64,000 bases of DNA from CAVONB01 sp963697205 (GCA_963697205.1 CAVONB010000013.1:124001-188000), one strand, 5' to 3'; positions 9,181 to 17,862 are shown, numbered from the stretch's first letter. Notes: generated by a model not told the origin, from the letters alone. Numbers and translations are program-made.

Positions 9181-10056
9181 TTTGTCGTTGATTCCGGCAG
9201 CACCGATCGGACAGTTGAGATCTGCCGCAGCTTCGGCATCGAGCCGGTGCACCACGAGTACAAGAACCATGCGAGCCAATGGGAGTGGGCGCTGCAATCC
9301 CTGCCCATCCAGACGCCATGGGTGCTGGCTCTCGACGCGGATTTCGTCGCGACCCCGGAATTGCTACGGCGGGCGATGAGCGATCTCGCGCGGCTCGATC
9401 CGGGTATCGGGGGCATCTACGTGCGCCACCGCTATCGCTTCGGCTGGGGCGACATCCGTTTCGGCGGCACCAAGCGATCCTGGCTCCGTATTGTCCGGCA
9501 CCGCCGTGCCAAGCCCGACACGGGCGACCTCGTCGATTTCCGCTTCGTCGTCGACGGCAAGGTAGCGGTCTGGCCGGAGGCCGTGATCGAATACAATCGT
9601 AATGACGACGATATCTCAGTCTGGACGGCCAAACAGGACAAGTTCGCGCTGCGGCTGGCCGTCGAGGAGGAGTTGCGCCGCCGACGGCTTCATGGTTGGG
9701 CCGGCACGCCGCGCATTCTCGGAACGACCGACGAGCGGTTCGCCTGGCTGCGCGATCGCTGGCTCCACATGCCGCTGTTCCTGCGTCCGTGCATCTATTT
9801 TCTGTATCGCTACGTTTTCGCGCTTGGTTTTCTCGATGGCCGCGCGGGATTTCTCTACCACGCCCTTCAAGGATTCTGGCTCCGCCTCCTTGTCGACTGG
9901 AAAACCGCGGAACTGCGCCAGCTCTCGCTGGACGACGATCGCTTGCGCGAATTCTCGCAAGCCATGTTGAAAACAAGCTCCGGTTCGGTGGCAACGACGG
10001 CGGCACAGCTCGCCCCGACGCCGGGTAGCGTGTCACCTGCTGAGGTCAACGCAACA

Positions 10057-11096
10057 CCTGATTACCCGGACTACTCCTCCGATGGCCACAAACCGCTGAT
10101 ATGACGATGTTCGTCGTTCGAGCGGGAGGCCATCATGGCGCGCAATCGGGTGCAGTTCCAGAAGGGACTGAGTATGGCGGAGTTCAACAAGCGGTACGGG
10201 ACGGAAGAGCTTTGCCACGCCGCGCTCGTCAAGATGCGCTGGCCGGATGGGTTCGTGTGCCCCGACTGCGGCGGCACGCAGCACAGCTATTCAAAGGCAC
10301 GGCGCATCTTCCAGTGCTCGGCCTGTCGCGTTCAGACGTCTGCGAAGTCGGGCACGATCTACCATCAGTCGAAGACGCCGCTCACCAAATGGTTCCTCGC
10401 GATGCATCTCATCACGACTGCCAAGAACGACATTGCAAGCCTGGAGCTAGCGCGTCAGCTCGGCGTGAAGTGGGACACAGCGTGGCTCATCAAGCAGAAG
10501 CTGATGGAGGCCATGCGGCAGCGAAATTCGATGTACAAGCTCTCTGGCGACGTGCAGATCGACGACGCCTATCTCGGCGGCGAAGCACCCGAAAAGCCCG
10601 GGAAAGCAGGGCGTGGAGCGGAGGGCAAGATCCCTTTCGTCGTGGCCGTCGCAACGCGTAAAGGCAAGGCTGTCTACACGCAGTTGCGGCGGGTCGTGGG
10701 CTTCACGAAGGAGGCCATCAAGACCTACGCCGAGGCCAACATCGTACGCGGCAGCTGGGTTGTCAGCGACGGCCTCGGCTGCTTCCTTGGGCTTGCCGAG
10801 GCGGGTATGCGGCACGTGCCGATTGTCACTGGCGGGGGCCGCCCCAAGATCGCGCTCTTCAAGTGGGTCAACACCGGCTTGGGCAATCTCAAAAGCGCGA
10901 TCACCGGTACTTGCCGCAGCTTCGATGTCCAACACGCCGACAGATACCTCGCCGCATACGAGTGGCGCTTCAACCGCCGCTTCGAGCTGGACAAGAATAT
11001 CGAGCGATTGGCCCGCGCCGCTGTGAGGACTGCGCCTCGACCCTACAGATCAATTGCACTCGTCAGAGGGCCAGCGGAGACGACGGGGTAATCAGG
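10057..11096 (+). mobile_element. Second IS1595-family insertion sequence (1040 bp)
   Basis: Complete element. The inverted repeats share CCTGATTACCC exactly and stay similar for about 28 bases. The duplicated target is ACGCAACA at 10049-10056 and 11097-11104. It sits precisely at the junction between the glycosyltransferase stop and the methyltransferase start. The inverted repeats differ from those of the element at 8136, so this is a different IS type in the same family. Confidence 0.95.
10135..11091 (+). CDS. IS1595-family transposase (second type)
   Basis: Transposase of 318 aa. N-terminal zinc ribbon (CPDCGGTQH ... CSACRVQTS, about residues 42-65), then a helix-turn-helix-like segment and a core with VQIDDAYLGGE (first Asp) and WVVSDGLGCFLG (second Asp), ending with YLAAYEWRFNRRF, typical of the ISXO2-like domain. 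The frame is intact and its stop lies four bases inside the right end of the element. Likely functional. Confidence 0.93.
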   Translation: MARNRVQFQKGLSMAEFNKRYGTEELCHAALVKMRWPDGFVCPDCGGTQHSYSKARRIFQCSACRVQTSAKSGTIYHQSKTPLTKWFLAMHLITTAKNDIASLELARQLGVKWDTAWLIKQKLMEAMRQRNSMYKLSGDVQIDDAYLGGEAPEKPGKAGRGAEGKIPFVVAVATRKGKAVYTQLRRVVGFTKEAIKTYAEANIVRGSWVVSDGLGCFLGLAEAGMRHVPIVTGGGRPKIALFKWVNTGLGNLKSAITGTCRSFDVQHADRYLAAYEWRFNRRFELDKNIERLARAAVRTAPRPYRSIALVRGPAETTG

Positions 11097-11103
11097 ACGC
11101 AAC

Positions 11104-11907
11104 ATGAACGCGACAACGATGCGCGGCGTATTGGAGCGACTGGGACGCAATCGGCGCTTCCGCCGGCGGCTGCCCGCCGGGTTCGGCCGTCGTGCCCTCT
11201 GGGTCTCGCCCGATGCGCGCCTGAGATATCTGCGCTGGGGCGACCAGGCATTCGACCAGGAATTGTTGGCCTTCGCGCGGGATTGGATCGTGCCTGGCAC
11301 CAAAATCCTGGACGTGGGTGCAAACGTCGGAGAGTTCGCGGTCTCCGCGGCGCATCGGGCGGGTCCGCAAGGCCGGGTGCTCGCAGTTGAGGCCGACCCA
11401 TTTCTTGTAAGCCTCGTTCAACATTCGGCCGATGTTCCCCGCAACGCCGATCTCAATATCGATGTGATGTGCGCAGCGGTTGCCGAAGGTGCGGGTATTC
11501 AGCGTTTCAACATCGCCGCCCGTGGGCGCGCGGCGAATGCCCTGGCCGAAGTCGGCAGCACGCAGATGGGAGGAGTGCGACGGGCCCTCTTCGCGCCGAC
11601 CGTCGACATCGATTCGATTGCCGAAGTTTGGGGCGCTCCGGACTTCATCAAAATCGACGTCGAAGGCGCTGAGATTCGTGTTTTGAAGGGTGCAACGCGA
11701 ACGCTGGAGCAGCAACGTCCGACCGTCATTTTCGAGGCGAACCTCGATAAGTCGGCGCTGATGAACGTGTTCCGGCAGGCTGGTTATAGCGTCTTCGATC
11801 CGGCGGATCGGGCGCTGAAAAAGCCGCTGGAGGAATGCATTTTCAATAACCTGGCAATCCACGAGTCTCGGTTGGACGAGATGCGTCGCATCGCAGCGAC
11901 GCGTTGA
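11104..11907 (+). CDS. FkbM family methyltransferase
   Basis: SAM-dependent methyltransferase, 267 aa, of the FkbM family, often found in polysaccharide clusters where it methylates sugars. The SAM-binding motif is LDVGANVGEFAVSA (about residues 64-77), followed by VLAVEADP (acidic residue for the ribose) and the family motif FIKIDVEGAE. The ATG uses the last base of the transposon target duplication. Before the insertion this gene overlapped the glycosyltransferase stop as ATGA. The new upstream sequence ends in AGG seven bases before the ATG, so some translation may remain. Frame intact. Confidence 0.87.
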   Translation: MNATTMRGVLERLGRNRRFRRRLPAGFGRRALWVSPDARLRYLRWGDQAFDQELLAFARDWIVPGTKILDVGANVGEFAVSAAHRAGPQGRVLAVEADPFLVSLVQHSADVPRNADLNIDVMCAAVAEGAGIQRFNIAARGRAANALAEVGSTQMGGVRRALFAPTVDIDSIAEVWGAPDFIKIDVEGAEIRVLKGATRTLEQQRPTVIFEANLDKSALMNVFRQAGYSVFDPADRALKKPLEECIFNNLAIHESRLDEMRRIAATR

Positions 11908-12086
11908 GCGCGCGCGAGAAACCGGCTGCCGGGATCGCACAATTCGACAGTGCCGCGGCTGATGCCGGGTTGAAAACTGAAATGGCGAGGAGATTGGGGT
12001 GATGCGGTCGATTTTGATCACGGGCGGGGCCGGTTTTGTGGGGGTCAACTCGGCCGCACACTTTGCATCCCGCGGTTGGCGCGTCA

Positions 12087-13032
12087 GAGTCCGTCCTCAT
12101 AATTCTGGCTCTATTTCAGCACTCTGGCAATTCGCCGGAGCATCAGCCGGATGAGAGCCATGACGAGGAATGCGGCTGCGGTGCGCACGCGGTTCTCGTA
12201 GTCTTTGGCCAGACGCCTGCAGCGGCCGAGCCAGCCGAATGTGCGCTCGACGATCCATCGCCTGGGCAGAATGACGAAGCCTTTCGCCGCGTGGCACCGC
12301 TTGACGATCTCGAGCGGCAGGCCGGCGTCCTCGCGCACGGCTGTCGCAGTCGGATCGCCCTGATAGCCGCCGTCGGCGACGGCAAGCGCAAGCGTCGGGC
12401 AGCGCCGCGCCGCGATGGCAAGCAAGGGCGCGACCATATCGCGGTCCTGGATGTTGGCAGGCGTGATCGCGAAGTTGATCAGCAGGCCTTGCGTATCGAC
12501 GCAGATGTGGCGCTTCTTGCCTTTGACCTTCTTGCCCGCGTCGTACCCGCAGGGGTCGATCGAGGCCCCCCTTTCTGCGCTTTTCACGCTCTGGCTGTCG
12601 ACGATGGCGAGGCTTGCTGTCGCGTTTCGCCCCGCGAGTTCCCGCGCTTTCACGTAGAGCGCGTCATGCACACGCGCGAGCACGCCGTCGCGGTCCCAGC
12701 ACACGAGGTAGTCGTGCACGACGCTCTTGGAAGGAAAATCCTTCGGCAGCTGGCGCCACTGGCACCCAGTCGTCAGCACGTAGAGGATCGCGTTCAACAG
12801 ATCGCGTGTTTCCGGCACCGGATGACGCCGAGCTTTTCTCGGTGGCGGCATCAGCGGCGCGATGATCGCCCACTCCTCGTCGGTCAAATCGCTCGGATAT
12901 CGGCAGCTCTTGCGCTCGTAGGTTGCCCGGTTATCGTTCGTCCACATCCTCGGCCCGCTCGCGAATCACGCGCACGGCCACACAGAATCACAACCGATTC
13001 CCCGGAACTTCAAGAACTTTGAGGACGGGCTC
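12087..13032 (-). mobile_element. IS5-family insertion sequence (946 bp)
   Basis: Complete element with imperfect inverted repeats (GAGTCCGTCCTCA at the left, GAGCCCGTCCTCA read inward from the right) and a 3-base duplication TCA at 12084-12086 and 13033-13035. It encodes one IS5-type transposase on the minus strand. It disrupts the sugar epimerase gene about 28 codons from its start. Confidence 0.93.
12111..12947 (-). CDS. IS5-family transposase
   Basis: Single-frame transposase of 278 aa. N-terminal DUF4096-like segment (SDLTDEEWAIIAPLMP), then the DDE core: AIVDSQSVK (first Asp), ALAVADGGYQGD (second Asp) and ERTFGWLGRCRRLAKDYE (Glu with the following R and K), the classical IS5 (IS427-like) signature. 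Frame intact, so possibly active. Confidence 0.93.
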   Translation of the reverse strand: MWTNDNRATYERKSCRYPSDLTDEEWAIIAPLMPPPRKARRHPVPETRDLLNAILYVLTTGCQWRQLPKDFPSKSVVHDYLVCWDRDGVLARVHDALYVKARELAGRNATASLAIVDSQSVKSAERGASIDPCGYDAGKKVKGKKRHICVDTQGLLINFAITPANIQDRDMVAPLLAIAARRCPTLALAVADGGYQGDPTATAVREDAGLPLEIVKRCHAAKGFVILPRRWIVERTFGWLGRCRRLAKDYENRVRTAAAFLVMALIRLMLRRIARVLK

Positions 13033-14846
13033 TCAGCATTCTCGACAATTTGTCGAGGCTCGGCTCGGGCTCCAACCTGGAATGGATTCGCAAGACTGCG
13101 AGCGTCGAGTTCATCGAGTCCGACATCAGGGACGCGGAGCGGATGGCCGCAATCATCGCCCAGGCCCAGCCCGATGTCGTTCTGCACCTGGCCGCCCAGG
13201 TAGCCGTGACGACTTCGGTTCGCGATCCCCGCACCGATTTCGAGATCAACGCCATCGGCACGTTCAACCTTCTCGAGGCGATCCGTGAGCACGCGCCGAA
13301 GACGTTTTTCATCAACGCATCCACCAATAAGGTCTACGGCAAGATGGAAACCGTGGAGGTCGAAGAGAGCAACGGCCGGTACGAGTACCGGGACCTCAAG
13401 ACCGGAGTGTCGGAGAGCCAACCGCTCGACTTCCATTCTCCGTATGGCTGCTCCAAAGGCATCGCCGACCAGTACACGATCGATTACGCGCGCATCTTCG
13501 GGATCAATTCCACAACCTTCCGTCAGAGTTGTATCTATGGGACGCGGCAATTCGGGGTGGAGGACCAGGGCTGGGTCGCCTGGTTCACGATCGCGGCGGT
13601 GATGGGCAAGCAGATCACGATCTACGGTGACGGCAAGCAGATCCGTGATGTCCTGCACGTCGGCGACATCGCACGCGCCTACGAGGCGGCCTTCGAGAAC
13701 CGCGAGAAGGCACGCGGGCAGGCCTTCAACATCGGTGGCGGGCCGTCCAATACGCTCTCGCTGCTCGAGTTGCTTGCTTTGCTGCAATCGGAGCTGAAGC
13801 TCAACATCCCCCTCCAGTGGGGCGATTGGCGGCCGGGCGACCAGCCTGTGTTCGTCTGCGACATCAACAAGGCAAAGGAGCTGCTCGGCTGGCAGCCGAA
13901 AACCAACGTTTGTGAGGGTGTCACCGAATTGATCGCCTGGGTGGGCGAGAACCGGGGACTTCTGGAGAAGACGCTGAGCACCACCTGAGGCAGCCACCCG
14001 ACCGAGGGCGTGTGGCGCGACGACGCAGCGAATGGAACGCCGGCGCGCCAACCCGCTGGCGAGTCGATCGGCCCGCGCCTTGCCACCCTTCAGCCTCGCT
14101 CGCGCATCCTGGAACGCCTCCGACGTCCAATTGACGAGCTGCAGGTCGCCGTCGGCCAAGCTATGGGCGATGTCACCCCCGTGCTGGGTCGCCTCTATGG
14201 CACGCTTCACGAGCCGGGTCGCCACACCCGGCCGCGCCGCAACGTGCTCCGCCATCCGGTGCGCCGCGATCAGCGCGGTACCGTCCTCGGCAACCTCATC
14301 CAGAAACCCGAGCGCCGTGGCCTTGGCCGTGTCCCATGTGGTCCCCAGCAGAAGGAGTTGGCGCGTCGCCTGGACGCCGACCAGCCGCACCAGGCGCGGC
14401 ACCGAATGCCAAGCCATGTTGAGCCCCACGGCCACCTCCGGCGCCGCAAACCGCCCCGACCGTCCCGCCACCCGGAAATCACACATCGCAGCAAGCGCTA
14501 ACCCGCCCGCATAGCAGGGCCCTTCGATGGCCGCGATCGTCACCTGCTCGATCCCCATCCAGGCCCGGGCGAGCCGCGGCCCCTTGCGTGCAAACACGCG
14601 CCGCTCCTCGATTCCAAGCCCGGCCATCGCGTCCCAGGACTCCGCCTTGAGATCCATGCCGCCCGAAAAGATCGCAGGCGCTCCGGTGAGCACCACGACG
14701 ACCGCCTCCCGGTCGGATTCGAATGTGCGCGCCGCCTCGGCTAACGCGTCCATCATCTCGAACGTCAAGGCATTGCCTTGCCCGCCGCGGTCGAACCGGA
14801 CAACTGCCACGGCCCCGCGGCGATCGATGGAGACGGTCTGTGCCAT
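12966..14846 (-). CDS. Enoyl-CoA hydratase/isomerase with lost stop codon (read-through frame)
   Basis: The crotonase part is encoded by about 14060-14846 (some 262 residues): start MAQTVSIDRRGAVAVVRF, oxyanion segment IFSGGMDLKAESW, and AAIEGPCYAGGLALAAMCDF, all typical of enoyl-CoA hydratase/isomerase. At the point where such proteins end there is no stop in any of the three minus frames, and the frame continues for about 360 codons antisense to the epimerase and into the IS5 end. That tail is almost certainly not functional protein. Either the native 3' end was removed when the glycan region arrived, or a base is wrong here. Start ATG at 14846 has AGG about 9 bases upstream. Confidence 0.7.
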   Translation of the reverse strand: MAQTVSIDRRGAVAVVRFDRGGQGNALTFEMMDALAEAARTFESDREAVVVVLTGAPAIFSGGMDLKAESWDAMAGLGIEERRVFARKGPRLARAWMGIEQVTIAAIEGPCYAGGLALAAMCDFRVAGRSGRFAAPEVAVGLNMAWHSVPRLVRLVGVQATRQLLLLGTTWDTAKATALGFLDEVAEDGTALIAAHRMAEHVAARPGVATRLVKRAIEATQHGGDIAHSLADGDLQLVNWTSEAFQDARARLKGGKARADRLASGLARRRSIRCVVAPHALGRVAASGGAQRLLQKSPVLAHPGDQFGDTLTNVGFRLPAEQLLCLVDVADEHRLVARPPIAPLEGDVELQLRLQQSKQLEQRERIGRPATDVEGLPACLLAVLEGRLVGACDVADVQDITDLLAVTVDRDLLAHHRRDREPGDPALVLHPELPRPIDTTLTEGCGIDPEDARVIDRVLVGDAFGAAIRRMEVERLALRHSGLEVPVLVPAVALFDLHGFHLAVDLIGGCVDEKRLRRVLTDRLEKVERADGVDLEIGAGIANRSRHGYLGGQVQNDIGLGLGDDCGHPLRVPDVGLDELDARSLANPFQVGARAEPRQIVENAESPSSKFLKFRGIGCDSVWPCA

Positions 14847-15089
14847 TGCGATACCTGCCTTAGTCGCGCGTTAACGCTTACGATCGCATACTCGGCCCCG
14901 TCTGCGCCATGATCGGCTGCTAGGCGCGAAGCGTGGCTTCTTTGCCATGGCACGCCCACGCACGGCCGACACACCTTTGACGACGCGTGCAGAAGCGTGC
15001 TGAGTGTGAGGGACGTGGGGCCGAGCGACGCGGCCCGGCGGCGCACACAAGCTGTGACCGTAGGCTGACTACCAGGGGAGCGTTATCGC

Positions 15090-15696
15090 ATGCGTTCGCG
15101 ACGAATGAGTGGGCAGCCCGCACGCTGCGGCGGTCTGTTGGGTCTGATGGCAGTCGTCCTGTCGCTTTTTTCCGTGATCCCGGCGCCTGCAGCCGCGGCG
15201 CAGGAGCACCCCGCCAAATACATGCAGCGCGTGGCCAACGAGTTGACGGCCGCCACCCGCGCCGCCAACCCTCAAGCCATCGCCACCGTTCTCAGGCGCC
15301 ACGCCGACATCGGCTGGCTCGGCGCCGCATCGCTGGGCACCTATGCCGGCAAGATGCCCAAGGCCGAGCATCCCAGCTACCTGAACGGAATGGTTCGCTT
15401 CATCTCCAACTACACCGCCCAGCAGGCTCCGAAATATCCAGTGGCCCGCGCGACCGTGATGGGCGCCTCCCAGGAGGACAGTACCGGCGTGCACGTCGAC
15501 ACGCGCGTGGAGTTGCGCTCTGGCGAAGTCCTATGACGTCCGCTGGTTGCTCGTCCGCCGCGGCGGCAACTGGAAGGTGCGGGATGCGCAGGTTGTCGGG
15601 TTCTGGCTGTCGCCCTTCCTGAAGAACCTGTTCGAGAACTACATCACCGAGAACGGCGGGAATCCCAAGGCCCTGGTGCTGGCCCTCAACCGCTGA
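15090..15696 (+). pseudogene. MlaC/Ttg2D-family phospholipid-binding protein, one frameshift
   Basis: Periplasmic MlaC-like ABC-transporter auxiliary protein. Signal peptide at the N-terminus (LLGLMAVVLSLFSVIPAPAAAAQ), then a family-like body (WLGAASLGTYAGKMPKAEH). The first frame stops at 15536 after VELRSGEVL. One base less near 15524-15528 leads into SYDVRWLLVRRGGNWKVRDA and FLKNLFENYITENGGNPKAL, giving 201 aa, the usual length. No mlaD/E/F genes are adjacent. GGGGAG lies 9 bases before the start. Likely a sequence error in an intact gene. Confidence 0.75.
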
Positions 15697-15938
15697 ACGC
15701 CAGCCGCGGGCATCGCTCGACCTATCCGCTTGCCCGACCACCGTCCCACGGCGGCCCGCCATCTCGGCGCGGCCGCCGTTTCTCTGCGCGCAGCGGGCCA
15801 CTCTTAACCATAGCCCGCCTGGAGTCGTGACCAATCCTCGGCATTCGGCTCTTTTCGGCACACGTTTGCCGCAACCCGGTGCTATGTACCGGTCAGCGGA
15901 GGGCACACATCAAGGCGCGGCGTGCTGGAGGTTCGGGG

Positions 15939-16391
15939 ATGATCGATGCGTTTTTTGTACTCTCGGCCGCATGCCTGGGCTGGGGGCTGTCCCTGGCGAC
16001 CTATCGCATGTTCGCGGTGCGCAATCAGTGGCCGATGGGCCAACTGCACGCCGAAGCACCCCTGGTGCCCATCCTGATCGGCCTCGTCGTCGTCATCATC
16101 GGTGTGATGGCGGCGTGGGCCCGCGGCCTGGAATACGGCGGCCTCGTCATAGTGGTACTCGGCCTGCTGCTCGCCGTGTTCTGGACTGGCTTCCTGCGCG
16201 TGGGCTCGCAAGTCTCTCTGTTCCTGGCGCCGGCTGCCGCGGGTCTGCTGGTGCTCGGCCTGTTCGGCGCGCCACTCCCCGGCAACTACAACACCTTGCC
16301 GATGGGCTACAACGATCCCCCCCCGCGCATCATTCCGCTCGATCGCCTCGAGGACCGGACCAGTCCCCCCACCACCTTGCGGCGCAACTGA
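15939..16391 (+). CDS. Hypothetical membrane protein
   Basis: Unrecognised 150-aa protein with four predicted transmembrane segments (residues about 1-20, 40-60, 66-84, 90-112) and a proline-rich cytosolic or periplasmic tail (PPPRIIPLDRL). GGAGG sits about 8 bases upstream of the ATG. It precedes nuoE on the same strand with a 184-base gap; no link to complex I is shown. Confidence 0.65.
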   Translation: MIDAFFVLSAACLGWGLSLATYRMFAVRNQWPMGQLHAEAPLVPILIGLVVVIIGVMAAWARGLEYGGLVIVVLGLLLAVFWTGFLRVGSQVSLFLAPAAAGLLVLGLFGAPLPGNYNTLPMGYNDPPPRIIPLDRLEDRTSPPTTLRRN

Positions 16392-16575
16392 GCAGGCAGA
16401 ATTAGACGGCCGCCGCGCTGCTGCGATCCGTCCTAGGCGTCGAAGCCGCGCCGGGCTTGCCACAGAGCAGCATTGGCCGTAGTGCAACGGGCACGACCCA
16501 CAATGCGCGCTGACGGGACGCCATCTGCGCCCGCTACGGCGCGCCCTTCACGTGCCAGCGCCAGGAGCCCATTGC

Positions 16576-17184
16576 ATGTCCGTGCGACGCCTCGACCCCG
16601 TCCAGCCGGAAAGCTTCGCGTTCACGCCTGAAAACCTGCGGTGGGCACAGGCGACAATTGCGAAGTACCCCGAGGGCAAACAGGCCTCCGCCGTCATCCC
16701 ACTGCTATGGCGCGCTCAGGAACAGCACGACAACTGGCTGCCCGAGCCCGCCATGCGCGTCATCGCCGACATGCTGGGCATGGCCTATATCCGCGTCTAC
16801 GAGGTCGCCACCTTCTACACGATGTTCCAGCTTTCCCCGGTTGGCAAGAAAGCCCACGTCCAGGTCTGCGGCACGACCCCGTGCATGCTGCGCGGCGCCG
16901 AGGGCCTCATCGAGGTCTGCAAGCGACGCATCCACGCCGAGCCGCATCATCTCTCCGAGGACGGCAATTTCTCGTGGGAAGAGGTGGAGTGCCTGGGCTC
17001 GTGCGCCAACGCACCAATGGTCCAGGTGTTCAAGGACACCTACGAGGACCTGACGCCGGAGTTGTTCGACAAGGTGCTGGACGGCTTCGACACCGGCAAT
17101 CCCGTCAAGCCCGGCTCACAAATCGGCCGGCAGGCGAGCTGCCCGGTGGGTGGCCCCACGACGCTTGTGGACGTGGACAAATAG
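16576..17184 (+). CDS. nuoE: NADH-quinone oxidoreductase subunit E
   Basis: 24-kDa subunit of complex I, part of the peripheral NADH-oxidising arm, 202 aa. The [2Fe-2S] ligands are visible as CGTTPCMLRGAE and CLGSCANAPM. AGGAG lies 9 bases before the ATG. This is the first nuo gene of the window; nuoA, B, C and D are not upstream. The frame is clean, unlike nuoF to nuoM. Confidence 0.95.
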   Translation: MSVRRLDPVQPESFAFTPENLRWAQATIAKYPEGKQASAVIPLLWRAQEQHDNWLPEPAMRVIADMLGMAYIRVYEVATFYTMFQLSPVGKKAHVQVCGTTPCMLRGAEGLIEVCKRRIHAEPHHLSEDGNFSWEEVECLGSCANAPMVQVFKDTYEDLTPELFDKVLDGFDTGNPVKPGSQIGRQASCPVGGPTTLVDVDK

Positions 17185-17240
17185 CCAAGGCAGGCAATCG
17201 CCTTGTCAGCTGCACGGCTCGACACATCAAGGCAATAGCA

Positions 17241-17699
17241 ATGGCGGCCGGCGCGACCGAGACAGCGACGAAGGCCCTGGCAAATGTACTGTGGCTGGCA
17301 GCATTTCTCGGCCTACTCGCCGCCACGACGGTCGGCCGGCTTGCCATCGATCCAGACATTGGCCCGGTCGTAGCAATGGCCCTCGCCCTGTCGCTCCTGG
17401 GATATTACTTCTACAGCAGCGTGGGCCGCATCACGGCACTCCCCCAGACGGCGCACCTGACGGCCCACGTGTTGACCGCCAGTTGCCTAAAGATGGGTCT
17501 CCTGGGAGCTGTGCTGGGGGGGATCTGGGTCCTCGGCCGGTCAAGCCTGATTGGCGCTGGACCAACGGTGCTGGCAAATCCGTGGTTGAGCTTCGCCGCC
17601 GCAGCGGTGGCCTTCCTCCTGTTCGCAGGCTGCATTCGCGCGGCGGCTGCACACGTCATGGGAGGCCTCCCGCAGCACCCGCGAGAGCGACAGAGATGA
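17241..17699 (+). CDS. Hypothetical membrane protein between nuoE and nuoF
   Basis: Unrecognised 152-aa protein with four hydrophobic segments (residues about 15-35, 40-60, 83-100, 115-140). It lies 56 bases after nuoE and 163 before nuoF on the same strand, so it is presumably cotranscribed with complex I. Small unassigned genes between nuoE and nuoF occur in related bacteria as far as I recall. The ATG at 17241 gives a membrane protein from its first residues; upstream the frame is antisense-like noise over nuoE. No function is claimed. Confidence 0.6.
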   Translation: MAAGATETATKALANVLWLAAFLGLLAATTVGRLAIDPDIGPVVAMALALSLLGYYFYSSVGRITALPQTAHLTAHVLTASCLKMGLLGAVLGGIWVLGRSSLIGAGPTVLANPWLSFAAAAVAFLLFAGCIRAAAAHVMGGLPQHPRERQR

Positions 17700-17862
17700 C
17701 AGACGCCCGGCCGCCGGTCGAAATGCCCTCCGAACTGGCTACGCCTCTGACGACTGCCATCCACTGCGACCCCCGCGAGCCTTGAGCCCCGGCGGCGGGT
17801 AGGGTAGTGCTGCACGCGAGCCGCTCCGCGATCGCACACCTCAAGCAGGACCCGTCCTCGAC

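Larger units (their letters stand above)
8032..10104 (+). pseudogene. Family 2 glycosyltransferase, interrupted by IS1595-type element
   Basis: Glycosyltransferase GT2 split by an insertion sequence. The 5' part (8032-8135) encodes MSNSLITAIVLTHNEEKNIS..., the nucleotide-sugar binding start. The 3' part (from 9181) continues with DSGSTDRTVEI and LALDADF (the D-x-D-like site) and a C-terminal region with an FLYRYVFALGFLDG hydrophobic stretch. Removing 8136-9180 and one copy of the 8-base duplication restores one frame. The native stop was at the junction with the next gene; a second element at 10057 now replaces it with about 15 foreign codons ending at 10104. A GTG at 9247 could start a truncated product lacking the N-terminus. 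Codons in the first 100 bases are AT-richer than the neighbours, hinting at transfer. Confidence 0.9.
12002..13988 (+). pseudogene. NAD-dependent epimerase/dehydratase (CDP-paratose 2-epimerase-like), interrupted by IS5 element
   Basis: Short-chain dehydrogenase-type nucleotide-sugar epimerase. The N-terminus MRSILITGGAGFVGVNSA (NAD-binding GxxGxxG) lies before the insertion. The remainder contains ILDNLSR, NASTNKVYG, PYGCSKGIADQY (the YxxxK pair) and the FRQSCIYGTRQFGVEDQGW segment, which resembles CDP-paratose/tyvelose 2-epimerases. Removing 12087-13032 and one TCA gives an uninterrupted 345-aa protein (...GWRVSILDNL...). The 3' 312 codons remain open from 13050, but without the cofactor loop. 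Last gene of the three-gene glycan operon. Confidence 0.9.

Noticed and set aside
8136..11096. Composite transposon formed by the two IS1595 elements around the glycosyltransferase 3' part
   Set aside because: Each element has its own 8-base duplication and different inverted repeats, so they inserted independently.
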